A stretch of 64,000 nt of DNA from Taudactylus pleione (Eukaryota > Chordata > Amphibia > Anura > Myobatrachidae), in contig JAUIMM010000737.1 of the NCBI GenBank assembly GCA_031769625.1, positions 1 to 64,000 on the forward strand, in the 5' to 3' direction. The notes under the pieces are model-generated. The model did not search any database. It saw only the letters and a list, made by a program, of their open reading frames with translations, and was not told the DNA's origin. The stretch's first letter is position 1; each line of letters starts with the position of its first letter. This document shows, piece by piece, positions 34,576-44,771 of this stretch. The translations under genes and the position numbers were made by a program.

Positions 34576-35528
34576 TGTCTTATGACTATATAAACTATTA
34601 TCTGCATGTACAATATCTCAGCAGTAAACAGGGTTTATGAGGACGCAGCAGCCCTCTCAGAGGATATGTTCTGTGTCTGGGGAAGGAAGCAGATTTGACC
34701 TCCGAAATGTAACAGGAAACCCCGCAGCCCGGCTGATTCATTACTTACTGGCTATGATACTGTATCTGGCTATACCAGATAAATGCTGCTTAATGCTGAG
34801 ATACTGTAGGCGCACTCTATTATATTTGGGAGATAAATTGTAGCCCTGACCTATTGGAGGCAGCAAATGATTATACTCAGCCCTAGATCACCTGAAGAGA
34901 GTAAAAGGGGTCTTATTTATTAATAGCCTGCCGAAAATACTTATTTTCAATCGTAGCTGAACGTGGTGATAAAAATTAACTCCTCTCGCCATCATTTATC
35001 AACAAAAACTCTGAAGCGATGAGCGCTGCTGACTGGCGGCAAGGGTTAGCACAGGAAGGCTTGGGATGGCGAAAAGAGAAAGAATTCAGCGATACTTGTT
35101 AGATAGGCTCTCCCCGTGCAAAGCGAGATCTTACCACCGGCAAGAAATACCGCCGGACATAGCGCTGATACCACCGGCGTAGAACACCTTAATGTGTGTT
35201 TTCTGCAGTAATACCCGTTTCACTTTTCACCATGTGCTAAGACGACCTGCTCATGCAATGGATAGCTCATATATCAGACCTGCACTTTATCTAATGGAAG
35301 TTTTATTCTGTACAATACTCTGCCTATTATTTGGACATTCCCTCCGAGGTCCAAGGGACAATGCCAGGGGCCCGTTATCACGCGATTCGCTTCATCAAGT
35401 CCGCACCCCAACCGCTTCATAAGAAAGATGTTTCTAGAACACACAAAATTTGTGGGTCCCCCGATAGTCTGGCGGGGGAGGTAAGGATGCTGGAAGTACT
35501 CTGGCATCAGCGTCGCGGCGGTGGACAC
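34576..35528. other. Non-coding interval, nothing recognised
   Basis: About 950 bp. Contains an ACCACCGGC / ATACCGCCGG-rich patch near 35130-35180 that may belong to an old repeat. No gene is supported; short frames on both strands lack recognisable features. Confidence 0.35.
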
Positions 35529-35531
35529 TGG

Positions 35532-35708
35532 GGGGCATATGTAGCAAAGCTTGATGTGAGATAAAATTGTGAGATATATATCACCAACCAATCAGCTTCT
35601 AACTTACATTTTGCAGGCTGTGTTTATGTAATGATAGTTTGGAGCTGATTGGTTGGTGATACATATCTCACAGTTTTATCTCATATCAAGCTTTGATACA
35701 TATGCCCC
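35532..35708. mobile_element. 177-bp palindromic MITE, CCAACCAATCAG family
   Basis: Long TIRs of about 60 bp: the left begins GGGGCATATGTAGCAAAGCT and continues to ATCACCAACCAATCAGCT; the right is its inverse complement with few mismatches. A 3-bp direct repeat, TGG, flanks it (35529-35531 and 35709-35711). It shares CACCAACCAATCAGCT and CAGGCTGTGTTT with the element at 21733-21876. The near-perfect fold-back implies a stable hairpin if transcribed. Confidence 0.8.
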
Positions 35709-35711
35709 TGG

Positions 35712-36376
35712 GTCTGAAAGTTTGGAGAAAGTTGCAGGTCCTAGAACAATCGCCTTTGAAGATTGCTACATAATGTGACCTTTATCCTTCAGTATCTGTT
35801 ATTGGATATCGCCCACAATCTACACCCTCATCATCCGGATACAGATCACAGGCGGAGATCACCGTATAACCTGAGACCTGGGATCAATACTGGCCAAAGT
35901 GCAATCTGTATGGAGTACTTACTTATTGTGTTCTCCCCGCACACCGATAGGAATACTGGCCCTGATGTGTGCGTGTGTGATCATTAGATTGTAAGCTCCA
36001 GTGGCCATGATGTGAATGTGTTAATATATATGTGGCCATACATGTGTTAAAGTCAGCAGTTTCCATTTTTCCAAGGAAGATCCACATTGAGAGGCTGAAG
36101 AATGCAGAACGGAGGGCCGGCATCTCTACCATTCTGTTATTGGGGGAGGGGGAGCGGAAGGCCGCATGGGGGGGCCCATAGTATCACATTTCTCTACAGA
36201 GTAATAGCAGAACTTCTGTGCTGTGTGTTTCCGGACCCAGCTGCAGAGGCTGAGAGGGGCGACTGGGGCTATATGGATTTTGCGGTGATCTATTAATGTG
36301 CAAGAAACGCGCAATAAACCACAGCGACGAATAACATATTACTTCCATTTGTTTAACACGAATGGTTGTAATGGGT
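35712..36376. other. Non-coding interval, nothing recognised
   Basis: About 660 bp. The stretch ATTAGATTGTAAGCTCCAG at 35983-36001 resembles part of a widespread frog interspersed repeat (a similar GACTGTAAGCTCCTCTG lies at about 38552-38568). No gene is supported. Confidence 0.35.
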
Positions 36377-38300
36377 GCATCATGTTACTGCTGGTCTGTA
36401 TGTGGCACCATGTTACTGCTGGTCTGTGTGTTACTGCTAGTCTGTATGTGGCACCATGTTACTGCTGGTCTGTGTGTTACTGCTAGTCTGTATGTGGCAC
36501 CATGTTACTGCTGGTCTGTGTGTTACTGCTAGTCTGTATGTGGCACCATGTTACTGCTAGTCTGTATGTGGCATCGTGTTACTGCTAGTCTGTATGTGGC
36601 ATCATGTTACCGCTAGTCAGTATGTGGCACCGTGTTACTGCTAGTCTGTATGTGGCATCATGTTACTGCTAGTCTGTATGTGGCATCATGTTACCGCTAG
36701 TCTGTATGTGGCACCATGTTACCGCTGGTCTGTATGTGGCACCATGTTACCGCTGGTCTGTATGTGGCACCTTGTTACCGCTGGTCTGTATGTGGCACCG
36801 TGTTACCGCTAGTCTGTATGTGGCATCGTGTTACCGCTAGTCTGTATGTGGCATCGTGTTACCGCTAGTCTGTATGTGGCACCATGTTACCGCTGGTCTG
36901 TATGTGGCACCATGTTACTGCTAGTCTGTATGTGGCACCATGTTACTGCTAGTCTGTATGTGGCACAGTGTTACTGCTAGTCTGTATGTGGCATCATGTT
37001 ACTGCTAGTCTGTATGTGGCACAGTGTTACTGCTAGTCTGTAGGTTGCACCGTGTTACTGCTAGTCTGTAGGTTGCACCGTGTTACTGCTAGTCTGTAGG
37101 TTGCACAGTGTTACTGCTAGTCTGTATGTGGCATCATGTTACTGCTAGTCTGTATGTGGCACCGTGTTACTGCTAGCCTGTATGTTGCACCGTGTTACTG
37201 CTAGTCTGTATGTTGCACAGTGTTACTGCTAGTCTGTATGTGGCATCATGTTACTGCTAGTCTGTATGTGGCATCATGTTACTGCTAGTCTGTATGTGGC
37301 ATCATGTTACTGCTAGTCTGTATGTGGCATCATGTTACTGCTAGTCTGTATGTTGCACAGTGTTACTGCTAGTCTGTATGTTGCACAGTGTTACTGCTAG
37401 TCTGTATGTGGCATCATGTTACTGCTAGTCTGTATGTTGCACCATGTTACTGCTAGTCTGTATGTTGCACAGTGTTACTGCTAGTCTGTATGTTGCACAG
37501 TGTTACTGCTAGTCTGTATGTGGCATCATGTTACTGCTAGTCTGTATGTTGCACCATGTTACTGCTAGTCTGTATGTGGCACCGTGTTACTGCTAGTCTG
37601 TATGTGGCACCGTGTTACTGCTAGTCTGTATGTGGCATCGTGTTACTGCTAGTCTGTGGCACCGTGTTACCGCTAGTCTGTATGTGGCACCGTGTTACCG
37701 CTAGTCTGTATGTGGCACCGTGTTACCACTAGTCTGTATGTTGCACCGTGTTACTGCTAGTCTGTATGTGGCACCATGTTATAGCTAGTCTGTATGTGGC
37801 ACCGTGTTACTGCTAGTCTGTATGTGGCACCGTGTTACTGCTAGTCTGTATGTGGCACCGTGTTACTGCTAGTCTGTCGATTGCACAGTGTTACTGCTAG
37901 CCTGTATGTTGCACCGTGTTACTGCTAGTCTGTCGATTGCACCGTGTTACTGCTAGTCTGTATGTGGCACCGTGTTACTGCTAGTCTGTATGTGGCACCG
38001 TGTTACTGCTAGCCTGTAGATTGCACCGTGTTACTGCTAGCCTGTATGTTGCACCATGTTACTGCTAGTCTGTATGTTGCACCGTGTTACTGCTAGCCTG
38101 TATGTTGCACCGTGTTACTGCTAGTCTGTATGTTGCACCGTGTTACTGCTAGTCTGTAGATTGCACCGTGTTACTGCTAGTCTGTATGTGGCACCGTGTT
38201 ACTGCTAGTCTGTAGGTTGCATCCTGTTACTGCTAGCCTGTATGTTACTGCTAGTCTGTAGGTTGCATCATGTTACTGCTAGCCTGTATGTTGCAACATG
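36377..38300 (+). repeat. R5 minisatellite, 28-bp unit, about 69 copies
   Basis: Consensus CTGTATGTGGCACCATGTTA then CTGCTAGT. Variable sites include GGCACC/GGCATC/TTGCAC, ATG/GTG before TTAC, TTACTGC/TTACCGC and CTAGT/CTGGT. Shortened units occur near 36425-36520 (alternating GTGTGTTACTGC) and at about 37650 and 38235. No long frame survives because the unit contains TAG. The right edge decays at TTGCAACATGCAGCATG. Confidence 0.95.
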
Positions 38301-39686
38301 CAGCATGTAACCACTCTTATCCTGCAACATACGTGACAAATACTGTGTAAGCACATATCAGCACATATGAGCAGAGATTGGCCTGGCGATGCACCAAAGT
38401 AACCCCCCGGCCAGGATTTAGGAATGAACTGAATAGCGCTCAGCAGCCTCTGCAGGATTTATATTGCAGTGATAATCGGTGCTTTATTACTGCTATAAGC
38501 TCTGATACAAAATCATTGATAGATTGTTGGTAGTTCATAAATAAGTCCCACAGACTGTAAGCTCCTCTGTACAGCACTGCGTCCTATCACTGTATAAGTA
38601 TATGATGATTATAGTAACAATGTATGGAGCGGTTGTACTGTGACATAACTGACATGTTTCGTAAACCAGTGTCTATCACACGCAGATCACATGATTGTGC
38701 ATCTCATCCGCAGGCCTGGCACTGACATCTATGTGACCGCTCAGAGCAGGGCTACGATAACAAGACATATAGGGGAATAAATAAACTAATTCAACATTGA
38801 CAGCAAGCCAGCCGCAAATACAGTGGCATTGTGCACACAGAACTAAATGCGGATATGTGACCATATGCCAAGTTTTGCGCTTCACTGAGACCGCCCCGCC
38901 CCTACCTATATGTTTGGTTAAATAGCCATTATCACCATCAGCGCACAAACGCGCCAGCCCTGTCCTTGGTGAGTTCCATCTGAAATGCTAAATAAAAAAA
39001 CACAAGATCCGTAAAAAAAAGAAAAAAACTGACCTGCGTGGAAATCAAACTCAGCCCTTATTATTAGAAACCGGTAACGTCACCGAGGTACGAGGCACAA
39101 GGCGGCACACTTTTTGTGAGCTGAAACAACATTCATGAGATTGTAGCCTATTAATGTAATAGTAACTATTGTCATCATGGACATATAACACCTGTTGTGC
39201 CTCATGCCTCAGTAACTCACAAAGTGCCTCCGTGCACTGTATGTCGGCGATGGGTATATATAATAAATGAGATGTCGCCATCTTATTAAAAAGCAATAAA
39301 TACACAGCGCTGCTCTATGGAATACCGCGGTCATTATTCTCACCGCGCAGTGGGTATAAATATCTCGTCACACACACAGTGACGCGAGGAGCAGCTTCTA
39401 TAGACATTAGTTAGTATATAGGCTCTAGATACATTGGAATACCTGGACAAAAATCAGCAAACAGTGGGCTATATATCAGGTAAAACTGCTTATTTTGCCA
39501 AGTAATCGTCCTTTCCTAGCACACTGGTCTGTAAGACCCCTGACCACTATTTATAGCACTGGCAGAATGCCCCAGGCCAGGATGTGCAGTGACAGCTGAC
39601 TGCCAAGTAACAGAAGACTTAAGGTCAAACATGACTGGACATCAAAGAGTGACACCGACAGAGAGGTGACCCCTCGCCCCCCCATA
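38301..39686. other. Non-coding interval, nothing firmly recognised
   Basis: About 1.4 kb. An A-rich patch lies at 38993-39029. The 90-codon (38676-38948) and 84-codon (39051-39305) minus frames have no recognisable features. The segment 39095-39235 has weak inverted similarity (CACACTTTTTGTGAG versus CTCACAAAGTGCC) that may be an old fold-back repeat. Confidence 0.35.
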
Positions 39687-40580
39687 CACAGAGTGATCCG
39701 ATCAGTGCCCATCACCCAGGGCTCCATATCTCAGGTCCCATTTCCCCACTCCCCAGCCTCAGATGAAGGGACACAGAATGGTCCGATCAGTGCCCATCAC
39801 CCAGGTCTCCATATCTCAGGTCCCATCTCCCCACTCCCCAGCCTCAGATGAAGGACACAGAATGGTCCTATCAGTGCCCATCACCCAGGTCTCCATATCT
39901 CAGGTCCCATCTCCCCACTCCCCAGCCTCAGATGAAGGGACACAGAATGGTCTGATCAGTGCCATCACCCAGGTCTCCATATCTCAGGTCCCGTCTCCCC
40001 ACTCCCTGGCCTCAGATGAAGGGACACAGAATGGTCCGATCAGTGCCCATCACCCAGGTCTCCATATCTCAGGTCCCGTCTCCCCACTCCCTGGCCTCAG
40101 ATGAAGGACACAGAATGGTCCTATCAGTGCCCATCACCCAGGTCTCCATATCTCAGGTCCCATCTCCCCACTCCCCAGCCTCAGATGAAGGGACACAGAA
40201 TGGTCTGATCAGTGCCATCACCCAGGTCTCCATATCTCAGGTCCCGTCTCCCCACTCCCTGGCCTCAGATGAAGGGACACAGAATGGTCCGATCAGTGCC
40301 CATCACCCAGGTCTCCATATCTCAGGTCCCGTCTCCCCACTCCCTGGCCTCAGATGAAGGACACAGAATGGTCCTATCAGTGCCCATCACCCAGGTCTCC
40401 ATATCTCAGGTCCCATCTCCCCACTCCCCAGCCTCAGATGAAGGGACACAGAATGGTCTGATCAGTGCCATCACCCAGGTCTCCATATCTCAGGTCCCGT
40501 CTCCCCACTCCCCGGCCTCAGATGAAGGGACACAGAATGGTCCTATCAGTGCCCATCACCCAGGGCTCCATATCTCAGGA
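39687..40580 (+). repeat. R6 minisatellite, 84-85-bp unit, about 11 copies
   Basis: The unit starts CACAGAATGGTCCGATCAGT and continues through GCCCATCACCCAGGTCTCCA, TATCTCAGGTCCCATCTCCC and CACTCCCCAGCCTCAGATGA. Two single-base deletion variants (GAAGGACACAG and GTGCCATCACC) recur in fixed order, giving a 253-bp three-unit higher-order repeat in the middle. Plus-strand frames of about 110-130 codons here are repeat by-products. Confidence 0.95.
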
Positions 40581-40843
40581 ACATGGTAAGACTTGTCCCC
40601 CCCTGAGTGTACATTCCCAGATCTTCTCCGCCAATCACACAGCAGCACTTCTCTGTAGTCTCTATCACTGGACCATAAATCATTGGAGGAAGCTGCAGAA
40701 TGATCTCCCCCTACATGGGACAGTCTTCAGGATCATGTGGCTGCCAGACACGTCCTTGGATGCAGGACACGCTTGGCGCAATCTAGATGGTGGCCTCTAG
40801 AACGCCTCACATGAGATGTACAACTCTCTAATGCCCCATATAT
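40581..40843. other. Non-coding spacer
   Basis: About 260 bp between R6 and a microsatellite. Nothing recognisable. Confidence 0.4.
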
Positions 40844-40862
40844 TATATATATATATATATAC

Positions 40863-40916
<54 letters not shown>
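40844..40916. repeat. (TA)n-(CA)n microsatellite
   Basis: A short TA run (40844-40861) passes into a CA run of about 55 bp. It directly abuts the TIR of the next element. Confidence 0.95.
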
Positions 40917-40918
<2 letters not shown>

Positions 40919-40919
40919 T

Positions 40920-41464
40920 GGGCCTCATTCAGAGGCGGTCGGAGGATGCAAGTGGTCGCTCAGAAACTGGACGGCCACTTGCATCCTGACCGCCCGCCTC
41001 TGTTTCGGTCGCTAGGCTGTGGGTTTACACCCACAGCTCTAACGACCGCTCGGGTGATGGTCGCGATGGTCAGAGACCATCGCGACCATCGGGGCTTACG
41101 ACGAGACCCTAGGGTAGAGTCTCACTTGCCGTAAGCCCCGGAGAGCTTCTGGCTCTGTCTGAGCCGGAAGCTCTCCACTGACATCACTAGTGATGTCAGT
41201 GGGGCCTCCCCCAAACGGCAGGCGTTCCCATGGAAACGCATCCGTTTGGGCTGCCACCCCCCCGGCCCGCCTTCCAAACGGGGCGAGCTGTCAATCAACA
41301 TCGACAGCTCGCCCCCTTTGGATCGAGACCCGCTACGACCAGCGCTGTCGGTCATAGCGGGTCTCACGCATGCGCACGACGGTGCCGTCATGCGCATGCT
41401 CTGTGGGGGGCCATCGACCCGTTACGAGCGCATCGGCGCTAACCACCGGGTCTGAATGACCCCC
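40920..41464. mobile_element. 545-bp fold-back MITE made of serial hairpins
   Basis: Ends GGGCCTCATTCAG on the left and the inverse of GGGGGTCATTCAG on the right, with a 3-bp direct repeat ATT outside (40917-40919 and 41465-41467). The interior is almost entirely a chain of about ten short inverted repeats. They include a 16-bp perfect stem with a 3-nt loop (41056-41090), a 28-bp perfect palindrome CCACTGACATCACTAGTGAT... (41175-41202), and stems at 40931-41001, 41006-41048, 41092-41139, 41140-41176, 41210-41250, 41274-41321, 41325-41365 and 41368-41399. No coding capacity is credible. The TIR is related to the GATTCAG family; the TSD length suggests PIF/Harbinger. Confidence 0.8.
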
Positions 41465-41593
41465 ATTGTGCTTATAGCTGTATATAGTAAACTCTGATTG
41501 ATGATACAGCGAATGTCTGCTGCACAGGTCTACAGACATGATAAATGTCACTGGAGTGACTGAGAGATGGGCTGCGCCATATACGTTACATGA

Positions 41594-42707
41594 CTCAGGG
41601 TCTGCTTCACTACCAATCGCAACTGCGATTGCAAAAGCGATTACACACAAAGTCTCACTGCGATAGTATGCTAATCCACTGCGATCGCTATGCCGTCGAA
41701 ACACAACATAAGGACACCCACCTTACCTTACGGGAGGCAATCGGGAAGCCGACTGCCTAAATACCGGCAGCCGGCTTCCCAACTGTCTTATCCCGGCATG
41801 GGTGAAATGCCGGGCGTCTAGATATAGACGCCCGCATTTCCCCGATGCTGGGAGACCGGCGCCCGGCATCACGATCGTACTGATGCCGGGCGCCGCAAGC
41901 GGACAGCCGCGGGGGGGGAGGGTTAGGTTTAGGGCTCCCGGGGGGGACTTAGTGTTAGGCACCCCCCCGGGAGGGTTAGGGTTAGGCTAGGGGGAGGGAA
42001 GGTTAGGGTTAGGCACCCCCCGGGGGACTTAGGCTTAGGCAGCGGGGAAGGGGGTGGTTAGGGATAGGCACTTAGAGGGGGGATTAGGGTTAGGCACTTG
42101 GGGGGGAAGTTAGGGTTAGGCACCCCTAAGGAGGGTTAGGGTTAGGGGTTAGGTTAGTGGATACTTACCTATCCACGATCGGGATTTCCAGCGCTGTCGG
42201 GCTTCCGCTGCGTCGCACTCTGCTTCTGTCAGGCTGCCGCTGACGGGAATCGAACCGCCGGCCATGTGGCTGACGGTATTTCATACCAATTCCTACCTTA
42301 CACACAATGTTTAGCAAGACTGCGAAACCATCGGTACAATAGAGTACCATCGCAGCCTCACGCACACTTACACAAGCCCTGACCTTACTCAGGAATTGAT
42401 AACCTCGTCGCACACTGTGAATGCTCAGGCTGCGTAAGGCCTCGCAAGTGGATAATTTATGCACGCCCCTGCAGCAGAGTTAAAACGCACTGGCACGCCT
42501 GCGTTTCTCAGACTACCCCCCCAATCACCTCCCACAAACGGCACTTCCTGTCAATAACTCTGCAATGGGTCTGCGTAGGCACTGCGATCGCAGTACCGGT
42601 TCGCCCACTGCAATGTATACGCATGCGCGAAACAATTGCGTAATCACAGTTGCAACACGTAATCGCAGTTGCAAATCGGTAATAAATCAGGCTCTGAATC
42701 CGCCCAG
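41594..42707. mobile_element. GATTCAG-family MITE split by a nested element
   Basis: The left part (41594-41731) begins AGGGTCTGCTTCACTACCAA and has AATCGCAACTGCGATTGC. The right part (42294-42707) ends GCAAATCGGTAATAAATCAG then GCTCTGAATCCGCCCAG. Together these show the subterminal inverted CGCAGTTGC / GCAACTGCG structure of the family. A TTAGG-rich element (41732-42293) lies between them. Confidence 0.65.
41732..42293 (+). mobile_element. TTAGG-family hAT-like MITE, nested copy with 8-bp TSD
   Basis: A 562-bp copy flanked by a perfect 8-bp duplication TACCTTAC (41724-41731 and 42294-42301). The left part shares ATCCCGGCATGGGTGAAATG-type blocks with the copy at 13267, and the interior (about 41925-42155) has many GGGTTAGGGTTAGGC runs separated by CACCCCCC. 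The right end has GGAATCGAACCGCCGGCC. The longer interior compared with the 362-bp copy reflects expansion of the TTAGG-rich segment. The minus frame at 41723-41962 is chance. Confidence 0.8.
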
Positions 42708-42784
42708 TAATATTCCATGGTGTATGCGATAATAGGACTGGACAGATTGTGCCCTCCTGCTCTCCATGTAGGTGACATAAAGAG
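42708..42784. other. Spacer between two MITEs
   Basis: Short non-coding gap; nothing recognised. Confidence 0.4.
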
Positions 42785-42787
42785 TTA

Positions 42788-43227
42788 AGGCCCCCATAGA
42801 CGGCACAATTTATTACACGATATGGCCATTTTCGTTGGATCGTAACGACCAATCGTATAAAACGTTGTGTTTTCATACACGATTACAAAGCGATGTGGTC
42901 CCCGGCGTCTTGTATCGTCATCGTAGATCAAATGGTTTTGCAGAAAGATTTCGACCGATCGTGTACGATGTGACACACATATCGTTCGCACTTTTGCTGA
43001 TGTACGATGTCCCTGGCCATCACCTTCCATTGGAGGAGGGGATGCATCGTGTGGTTATTTGATGCATACGATATATCTTAAACGATTTGCTATCGTTTAA
43101 GATACAACTAATCGTATGGTCGTTTGTACAATCGTTGCTTTTCTGTACAGAATGTCCTGGGAAGAATTTTCGAGGGAAATGGTATGAGAGCTGGGATCTT
43201 ATAGAAATCGCCCCGTGTATGGCGCCT
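42788..43227. mobile_element. 440-bp MITE with TTA target-site duplication
   Basis: The left end AGGCCCCCATAGACGGCAC and the complement of the right end (AGGCGCCATACACGGGGCG) form imperfect TIRs, flanked on both sides by TTA (42785-42787 and 43228-43230). TTA fits the TWA target preference of PIF/Harbinger elements. The interior is rich in ATCGT/ACGAT and contains a perfect 13-bp stem (TATCTTAAACGAT at 43074-43086 with ATCGTTTAAGATA at 43092-43104). No coding capacity. Confidence 0.65.
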
Positions 43228-43230
43228 TTA

Positions 43231-43445
43231 CAGTTCTCGGAGAGTTTCCGCCTCTGCCTATGGCGGGAGGTGCACATGGGAGCACCGTACAAATAATAAT
43301 ACAGTTCTATTTAATATCAATTCCAAATCAAGAGACGTTCTGCTACAGAGGTGCAGAATAACGCAGAGTCAATTAGCCGCTAGCGTGCAGTGGAACCTCG
43401 CGCAATGTGTGCCTGCGTCCATATCAGGTTTATAGGACTGGGAGG
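43231..43445. other. Non-coding spacer
   Basis: About 215 bp with nothing recognisable. Confidence 0.4.
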
Positions 43446-43870
43446 GGATGTAGTTAATAGACCGGCGGACGCAATGCCGCCGTCTAAATCCCGACAGGAT
43501 CTGCCCGACAAGGGACATAAGATAGACGCCTATCTTAATATTGACGCCGGAGGACCAACCCCCGCCATCCCGATCGTCCTGTGATGGGCAAGTAGAACTC
43601 TTTTAGGCACCCCCCCCCTCCCCGGGGAAGGTTAGGGTTAGGCTAGGGGAAGGGGTGGTTAGGCACTAGGGGGGAGGTTAGAGCTAGGCACCCCCCTGGG
43701 AGGGTTAGGTTTAGGGGGTGGGTAGGGGGTTTGGTTTACGCACCCCTGGGGTGAGGTTAGGCACTCCTAAAGGAGGGTAGGGGGAGGAGGGTTAGGGTAC
43801 TTACCAACGTCCGCCGGGATCTCCAGCTGTCGGACTCTCCCTGTCGGGATTTGAACCCCATCAGACTGGG
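43446..43870 (+). mobile_element. TTAGG-family hAT-like MITE, another copy
   Basis: Begins near GACCGGCGGACGCAATGCCG, has the family's central GGTTAGGGTTAGGC / CACCCCCC runs (about 43610-43790), and ends CTGTCGGGATTTGAACCCC. Ends are approximate and no clean TSD was found. Confidence 0.65.
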
Positions 43871-44771
43871 AGATCCTGCTTGTTTTGTGCCGGTACCTCC
43901 ATGGGACGTAAGCAGAAACAAGCAATGTTCTCCTGCCCATGCGATCCGCATAGTTTTGGTGCTCAAGATCCAGACGGAACCTCGCGGCTCATTGCATCCG
44001 TCGGATGTAGCACAAGAGAAGTGATACTGTGCGTTCGCACACAAAGGAAACAATATAAACCGATTCCGCAAAAGACATTCAGCATTACAAACAAGTCCAT
44101 ATATAAAGAATTAATAAAAAATATAATGAGATCTGCATCCAGCACTAAGAGGGAGAGAAGTGATACTGTGCATTTGTCCGTGTGTACACACTAAGAGGGA
44201 GAGAAGTGATACTGTGCATTTTTCCGTGTGTACACAGTAGGAACACATACTGTACTAAGAACTCCAAACAACATACAGAAGAATAGAAGTTGCACTGTGC
44301 ATTGGTATAAAGGAATAAGATCAAAATACTATCTGTTACATCTGGATTAGGAACCAGGAGAAGTAGTACTGTGCACACAGCCATCACACACACAGAACCT
44401 GGGAAAGGTCAGTGACGCTTCGCCTGCAGACATAAGACTGTTATAATGCGATGCTCTGCAGGAGAGATAGACAAGGTCATTACACATGTTATGTATTACC
44501 GGTGCGGAGAATCACTCCCCCTGGGCGAGGAAGACGATTGGACACAGGAGGAAGAGACCCGACATATACATAGACCAGTCACTAGTACAATAGCCAGATG
44601 TTTAGAAGATCTGAGAGAAGGATTATTATACTGAGGTCTTACTAGCAGTGAGATGACATACCCCATCCCGGGCCGGATATACCTCTCTGTCTTATCCCTC
44701 CCATATACCACTGTCCATAGCATATCATATACCATGACCACACAGTGACGTATCCTCTGCCTTATCTGACG
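43871..44771. other. Non-coding interval with a short degenerate tandem motif
   Basis: GAGAAGTGATACTGTGC recurs at about 44029, 44156 and 44201, with weaker forms near 44286 and 44352. The 44153-44240 part is a near-perfect 44-bp tandem duplication. No gene is supported; short frames such as 44446-44634 are unrecognised. Confidence 0.45.

Noticed and set aside
36377..38300. CRISPR-like regular repeat
   Set aside because: The 28-bp unit is head to tail with no spacers between copies.
38505..38610. tRNA-derived SINE
   Set aside because: ACTGTAAGCTCCTCTG resembles a common repeat, but no A box, B box or tRNA fold is visible.
41925..42155. True telomere repeat or chromosome end
   Set aside because: TTAGGG runs are short, interrupted by CACCCCCC words and lie inside an element with an 8-bp TSD; the same structure recurs elsewhere in the window.
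44446..44634. Short plus-strand frame with an acidic stretch
   Set aside because: 62 codons, no recognisable motif, no splice or promoter support.
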